Shown here in pieces: positions 30,914-35,029 of a stretch of 35,029 nucleotides of DNA (position 1 is the first letter of the stretch; the number at the start of each line of letters is the position of its first letter). The DNA comes from Laspinema sp. D2d. Its GTDB lineage: Bacteria; Cyanobacteriota; Cyanobacteriia; Cyanobacteriales; Laspinemataceae. The notes beneath the pieces are model-generated. The model searched no databases and was not told where the DNA came from. It saw nothing but the letters and a program-made list of their open reading frames with translations. The position numbers and the translations under genes were made by a program. The stretch lies in NCBI RefSeq assembly GCF_025370755.1, contig NZ_JAMXFC010000053.1:1-35029 (forward strand), in the 5' to 3' direction.

Positions 30914-32320
30914 GTAGACTGATTGTAAATTTACTGTAGACTGATAGTTTTTTCACCCTGTAGACCGATTGTAGATTTACTGTAGACTGATACGGTCTTC
31001 ATACTGTAGTCTAATTATAGACTGACTGTAGACTCTTCAAGGTAGAGGGAAAATCATGACCCAACGTTCCAAAAAGGCCCAGGCGAAGTCATCGAAATCG
31101 GGGCGTGCCCAGGTGAATGTCCGGACCACTCCTGAACTGTTGGCCCGGATTGATGAGGCCCGGATTGATACCAGTCGCAGTGAATTTATCGTCCAAGCGA
31201 TTGAGGCGTACCTGGGAATAGAACCGGCATCCCCTCAGACTTCAGCCTCCCTTCAATCCCTTGTAGACGCTGCGGTTGCTGAGGCGATCCAGGGGATGAC
31301 TCGTACCCTTGAGTCACGGTTGAAAGCATTGGAAAGTCGGTTTTCTGCTCTTGATGTAGACTTTACAGTAGACGCGGCAATAGACGAGATTAGCCTGGGT
31401 GCAGTAGACGCGCCGGTAGACTCGGGTGATGCGCCGGTAGAGGAGGTTGCACAGAGTGATGTAGACCTACCAGTAGACGAGCCGGTAGACTCGGTTGATG
31501 ATGCGGCGGATGATGCGGTTGAGGGGGAGGAATTGGCGACTTCGGGAGAACCTGGGTTAGAGGAAGCAACCGGGGGCGATCGCCACGGCTCCCAAGAATC
31601 TGAACTCGGAGTAGACGAGCCAGTAGACGCGGTTGATGACTCCGTAGACTCGGTGGATGATGCGGTTGAGGACGAGGTTCAGGCAACTGCGGGAGACTCT
31701 GGGTTAGCGGAAGGAACCGGGGACGATCGCAACGTTTCCCAAGAATCTACGCTTGGAGTAGACCAATCGTTCGACTTGGTGGATGATGCGGTTGAGGGCG
31801 AGGTTCAGGCTACTTCGGGAGAGGTGGGTTTAAAAGAGCCAACCGGGGGCGATCGCAACCGTTCCCAGGAATCTGAGGTTGGAGTAGACGCGCCGTTCGA
31901 TTTCACTACTCAAGGACTCAGCGGCAAGGAATTGGCCTCAAGGTTATCGGTAAGCCCGTCTTCTGTCACCTCCAACCGTCAGAAAAAAGGCACGAATGCC
32001 TTTGCCAAATGGACAAGCCAACAGGATCCTGATGGCCTCGCTTGGAACCATAAAAAAGGGCGATATTATCCTGATGAGCCAAAGGGTTGAGGGTTGTTAG
32101 ACAAATTTGTAGACGGAGTGCTAGACCACAGGTGGGGAAGAAATTAGACGGAATGTAGACGGTTGACTAGATAGCCGATGGCCTCGGAGTTAGGCGGGTT
32201 GGTAGGCGTTTGGCTACACCCCAGACTGACCCCAATTCGCCTAATTTGTAGACTGGGAACTGCTGACTATCTCCCTGGCTAACCTTGGGTTTCAACTCAA
32301 CTGTAGACAATTTAGTAGAC
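30914..32320 (+). repeat. GTAGAC array spanning an RHH-type gene
   Basis: I count 23 exact GTAGAC on the plus strand: five before the gene (30914, 30936, 30960, 30982, 31028), thirteen within it (31263, 31356, 31368, 31404, 31416, 31461, 31473, 31485, 31611, 31623, 31644, 31758, 31884) and five after it (32109, 32155, 32248, 32303, 32315). Many neighbours are 12 bp apart. Inside the gene they are always in the Val-Asp frame. By chance fewer than one would be expected on one strand. Confidence 0.9.
31056..32090 (+). CDS. RHH-type protein with acidic repeat region
   Basis: 344 residues in three parts. Residues about 17-55 (RAQVNVRTTPELLARIDEAR, SRSEFIVQAIEAYLGIE) form a ribbon-helix-helix domain. 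Residues about 100-290 are very acidic with repeated AVD, PVD and VEGE motifs and recurring blocks (EPTGGDRNRSQESEVGVD-like). The last 45 residues (LSGKELASRLSVSPSSVTSN, then AWNHKKGRYYP) form a small HTH-like tail seen in cyanobacterial plasmid proteins. Many VD pairs are encoded as GTA GAC, making 13 copies of a hexamer that also flanks the gene. It likely binds that DNA; a role in partition, copy control or mobilisation is inference. Confidence 0.75.
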   Translation: MTQRSKKAQAKSSKSGRAQVNVRTTPELLARIDEARIDTSRSEFIVQAIEAYLGIEPASPQTSASLQSLVDAAVAEAIQGMTRTLESRLKALESRFSALDVDFTVDAAIDEISLGAVDAPVDSGDAPVEEVAQSDVDLPVDEPVDSVDDAADDAVEGEELATSGEPGLEEATGGDRHGSQESELGVDEPVDAVDDSVDSVDDAVEDEVQATAGDSGLAEGTGDDRNVSQESTLGVDQSFDLVDDAVEGEVQATSGEVGLKEPTGGDRNRSQESEVGVDAPFDFTTQGLSGKELASRLSVSPSSVTSNRQKKGTNAFAKWTSQQDPDGLAWNHKKGRYYPDEPKG

Positions 32321-32418
32321 ATGGGATTCATCTAGCGAGTCGCTGTTTCCGATGACCCCTTTGGCGATCGCCGCTATGAGAACTGGAAGGCTCCACAGTA
32401 ACCGGATCTGACAATGCC
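32091..32418. other. Intergenic region between RHH gene and relaxase, possible oriT
   Basis: A 328-base gap between the convergent RHH-type and relaxase genes. It holds five GTAGAC sites, two of them 12 bp apart (32303, 32315), and a HIP1 octamer near 32364. An origin of transfer would be expected near the relaxase, but no nic site can be named from sequence alone. Confidence 0.45.
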
Positions 32419-34338
32419 TCAATCCGAGATATCGAGTTGCCGGGAACGAGAGCGCTTCTTATTCTGAGCGCATTTTTTATCTTGGCTCATCTGACGCTGC
32501 ATGAGTGGGATAGACCGTTCGAGAATGTAGTTGGCATCCTCGCGTTTGACCTTGAAGGGAACCGGATCTGGAGTTTCCCAAGAACCCTTGCCAGTCGGTC
32601 GGCCAAGAATCAGGGTGGAAGAACCATCCAGATATTCCAAAACGAGGTACTGACCCCGCTTGTAAGTCCGGAAGCGATCGCCCTCGACCATCCGCCCACC
32701 TCGGTGCTTGAGGTAGGTATTGAGGAATGGAGCCACGGTATTGACCCACTGTTGGTATTCCTGCTCATTCAGAACATCAGGTGGGAACGGTGTTGGGGAC
32801 GGTGTTGATGCTGGAGACTTAGAGGGTTTTGGTGTGGGTTCTCTGGGGACCGGAGCGACGGTATTGACCCACTGTTGATGTTCCTGCTTATTCAGTACCT
32901 CCGGTGGGGACGGTGGAGGCCCCGAGCCACGCAAATTAAACCACGCATTATAGGGTCTCATAGTTCGTTGCATAGAGGGGACGGACCGCTCCAAAATGTG
33001 TTGGGCAATGCTCCGCTCAACGGGGAAATAGTTGGGAATCTCCCAAGAAGCCTCCTCAGTGTTATGGGCAATCATCAGCGTTCTTGAGTCATCCTGCTGC
33101 TCTAGAACGAGGTGTTGACCGCGCTTGTAAATCCGGAAGCGTTTGCCTTGGATAATCGGAACACCCTGGTGCTGGAGGTAAGCATCGAGGACGGGGGCAA
33201 CCTGGTTTACCCATTGCCGATATTCCTCCTCATCCAAGATGTCGGGTTTGGACCGTGCCGTTGATGCTGATGCTGGGGATAATTCCGGTTCGGTTGACGT
33301 GGGGTTTTGAGCGTCCAGTTGGCGAGCGCTTTGAGTGGGTTCTGAGGACGCTGGGGATAACGGATGTGCGGTTGATCTGCGGTTTTGGGCGTCCAGTTGG
33401 CGAGTGCTTTGAGTCGGTTCTGGTGACGCGGCTTTTTGTCGGGTTCTTCGGCGATCGCTTGGCTTAGAAACATAGCGCCAATCATACCATTCGTCTTTTA
33501 AAAACAGCTTGAGAACCGGGTCGTCATACTCCGGCTTATAAGCGACACCCCGACGCTGCTGTAATCCTTTTACCGTATAGGCTCGACCCAACGAACTTCC
33601 CGCCACGGCAACTGAGCCGAGTTGATAAGAAATTCCTAACCCTCCATTTGAAGCAGGCTGAATCCGAACGTTTACCCCATCCTCTAGCAGAAGTCTCACC
33701 AAATCCTGTAACCTGAGCCGGTTCTGGCAGAACTTATCAATGCGGTCCTGGAGTTCAGTCAGGATAATCGGGTCGGCGCTCTTTGAGCGTTTTCCTTCGG
33801 CGTACTCGCGGTTTTGGCGTCGGACTCTTCTGATTTGGCCGGTGGAGGGATTGCGGCGATCTGTCTCCCAGACTGCGGGGACGTGATGCAAATCGAACTC
33901 TTCACTCAGTTCTCGGTGGGCTGCCTGGGAACGATACCAATCATTGAAGCTGCTGACCGTGCAACCGCCATCTATCGTCACCCGATTCACCACCAAATGA
34001 AAATGGTCCCGGTCTTCGCCGTTTTCGGTTTTGGTGTCGGTATGCCGGACCAACAACCACTGACAATTCTCATGGCCCATGCGCTGGCAGAATTTCTGGG
34101 CATACCGATAGGCCGTTTCATCTGCCATCGGCTGATTGGGAGGGGGGCTAAAGCTGTAGTGGGCCACGGGGTATTCCGTGCGGCGTCGTTTGGCAGCAAC
34201 CCGCATGAATTGAGCCGCCCATTGGCTGGAGTGTTCTCCCCAAAGCTGACTCGCCCCAATATATTTGGCCCCAGGCTTGTCAAGGACATAGCTGAGGATG
34301 CCTGTGAAATCATTTCCTTTAGTAACTTTCCCAATCAT
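32419..34338 (-). CDS. MOBP-like relaxase with duplicated C-terminal domain
   Basis: 639 residues. The relaxase domain (PF03432-like) occupies roughly 1-280: a candidate catalytic tyrosine in LSYVLDKPGAKY (Y17), VAHYSFSPP with H60, and the metal-binding DHFHLVVNRV at 111-120. It would nick one strand at oriT and stay covalently bound. The C-terminal third contains a domain of about 95 residues at 366-460 and again at 520-616 (EEYRQWVNQVAPVLDAYL / QEYQQWVNTVAPFLNTYL, RFRIYKRGQHLVLE / RFRTYKRGQYLVLE), plus a partial third copy at 479-497. A proline-rich linker repeats RQLDAQN. Neither the duplicated domain nor a coupling protein is recognised, so mobilisation would need a helper element. Confidence 0.9.
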   Translation of the reverse strand: MIGKVTKGNDFTGILSYVLDKPGAKYIGASQLWGEHSSQWAAQFMRVAAKRRRTEYPVAHYSFSPPPNQPMADETAYRYAQKFCQRMGHENCQWLLVRHTDTKTENGEDRDHFHLVVNRVTIDGGCTVSSFNDWYRSQAAHRELSEEFDLHHVPAVWETDRRNPSTGQIRRVRRQNREYAEGKRSKSADPIILTELQDRIDKFCQNRLRLQDLVRLLLEDGVNVRIQPASNGGLGISYQLGSVAVAGSSLGRAYTVKGLQQRRGVAYKPEYDDPVLKLFLKDEWYDWRYVSKPSDRRRTRQKAASPEPTQSTRQLDAQNRRSTAHPLSPASSEPTQSARQLDAQNPTSTEPELSPASASTARSKPDILDEEEYRQWVNQVAPVLDAYLQHQGVPIIQGKRFRIYKRGQHLVLEQQDDSRTLMIAHNTEEASWEIPNYFPVERSIAQHILERSVPSMQRTMRPYNAWFNLRGSGPPPSPPEVLNKQEHQQWVNTVAPVPREPTPKPSKSPASTPSPTPFPPDVLNEQEYQQWVNTVAPFLNTYLKHRGGRMVEGDRFRTYKRGQYLVLEYLDGSSTLILGRPTGKGSWETPDPVPFKVKREDANYILERSIPLMQRQMSQDKKCAQNKKRSRSRQLDISD

Positions 34339-35029
34339 GATGCTTAGGATTGTTGACCCTGTTTTTCAGTTTAAAAATTGGCAGGGCTTGAGCACTCTAA
34401 CTTGGGAAAGATTTTCAGGACTTTTTATGGAGGTGCAGAACTTCCTTGATAACCCATATCACTACAATTGTTCCGACGCACCTTCCAAAAAACCTCTGCC
34501 TAATTGTAGGAACATGGCTAAAAATGGGTTGATGATTTAATCCAGGAATAGTGGGAAATTGAGGCGTAGCATTTCTGAGAAAAATCGTCAAATCAGCCGA
34601 GAATTGCTGCTATAGGGTTGGTCAAGGTGCGGGGGGAATCGATAACCGCCTAAAAAAACTGTAGACACAATGACATACCATTGCTCTGCCGAGGGATAGT
34701 AAGAAAACCGTGGGGCAATTGTCGGCCAACAGGGGATAACTGGGCTAGGGCGGGATAAACCAGATTTAGCCTAAAAAATCCCTCCCCCCCGAGGAATTTT
34801 TTGGGGTGATAGCAACATCTGTAAGCTGGTTTGTATCGACGGCAATTGTAACAATATGTAATAATTGTGCCTACGCTGTCGGAACAATGGGGATGACAGC
34901 GACAGGGAAAATCACAAAAATCCCTCCCTACCGAGGAAAAACTAATCATCCATATTAGGGGTCGATGGGGAAATCACTTTCCCCACCTCCCATTCAGAAC
35001 CCAGCGTGCCACTTTCACGGCACTAGGCT
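34339..35029. other. Upstream region of the relaxase gene, no gene seen
   Basis: 690 bases without a convincing gene. ATTGTTCCGAC (34467-34477) and GTCGGAACAAT (34878-34888) are perfect 11-bp inverse copies 400 bp apart. An AAAATCCCTCCC...CCGAGGAA motif occurs twice, near 34775 and 34916. A single GTAGAC lies at 34661. The minus-strand frame at 34650-34949 is cysteine-rich with no supported start and is not credible. A 37-codon frame from ATG 34431 has no support. Confidence 0.5.

Noticed and set aside
31390-31686. 98-residue proline/histidine-rich minus-strand frame
   Set aside because: It is the antisense reading of the acidic repeats in the RHH-type gene.
34650-34949. 99-residue cysteine-rich minus-strand frame
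   Set aside because: There is no supported start, and it runs through repeated CCCTCCC elements; the composition looks non-coding.

Overview
The window looks like part of a plasmid, or a plasmid-derived accessory region, from a filamentous cyanobacterium. The HIP1 octamer GCGATCGC and near-variants occur throughout. Several families are ones common on cyanobacterial replicons: an eCIS-core (DUF4157) protein, XisI, a UPF0175 antitoxin, an AbiEi-like regulator, and D5-type primase-helicases fused to a zinc finger and Toprim domain. There is a MOBP-like relaxase, a ParA operon, a serine recombinase and many toxin-antitoxin (TA) genes. No rRNA, tRNA, CRISPR array or intact insertion sequence was seen.

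Layout. 1-1010 (minus) is the 5' part of a zinc-finger/Toprim primase that runs off the left edge. 1815-3380 (plus) is an eCIS-core effector-like protein. 3.4-5.9 kb is mostly non-coding and holds dispersed repeats, repeated minus-strand terminators and two paralogous tiny membrane proteins. 5.9-6.5 kb and 18.9-19.3 kb carry two inverted copies of a 270-bp element with a conserved ORF broken by a stop at the same codon. Between them lie a complete type I restriction-modification operon (hsdM, higB-like, higA-like, UPF0175, hsdS, antitoxin plus dead vapC, hsdR, YgjP-like metallopeptidase; 6.4-15.5 kb), a VapBC-type pair, a parA/small DNA-binding-protein operon surrounded by heptamer arrays, and an HNH endonuclease. 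19.6-23.3 kb has small unknown genes, an XRE repressor, a candidate structured RNA and the structured leader of a 969-residue primase-helicase (23320-26229). 26.4-29.1 kb is a cluster of XisI, PrlF-YhaV, an AbiEi orphan and a small unknown gene. 29.5-34.3 kb has the serine recombinase, two ribbon-helix-helix (RHH) type proteins and the relaxase.

The most striking pattern is three separate repeat arrays that look like binding sites and run into protein-coding sequence. AGTGTCGGG nonamers, four direct and four inverted around an AT-rich core, lie in the 3' part of the primase gene. TCTTGAT heptamers lie upstream of parA, inside its partner gene and downstream of it. GTAGAC hexamers (23 on the plus strand in 1.4 kb, often 12 bp apart) lie before, inside and after an RHH-type gene next to the relaxase. 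The simplest reading is that these are the replication origin, the partition centromere, and a second centromere, operator or transfer region, each embedded in the gene likely to encode its binding protein. This is inference; no binding data are available here.
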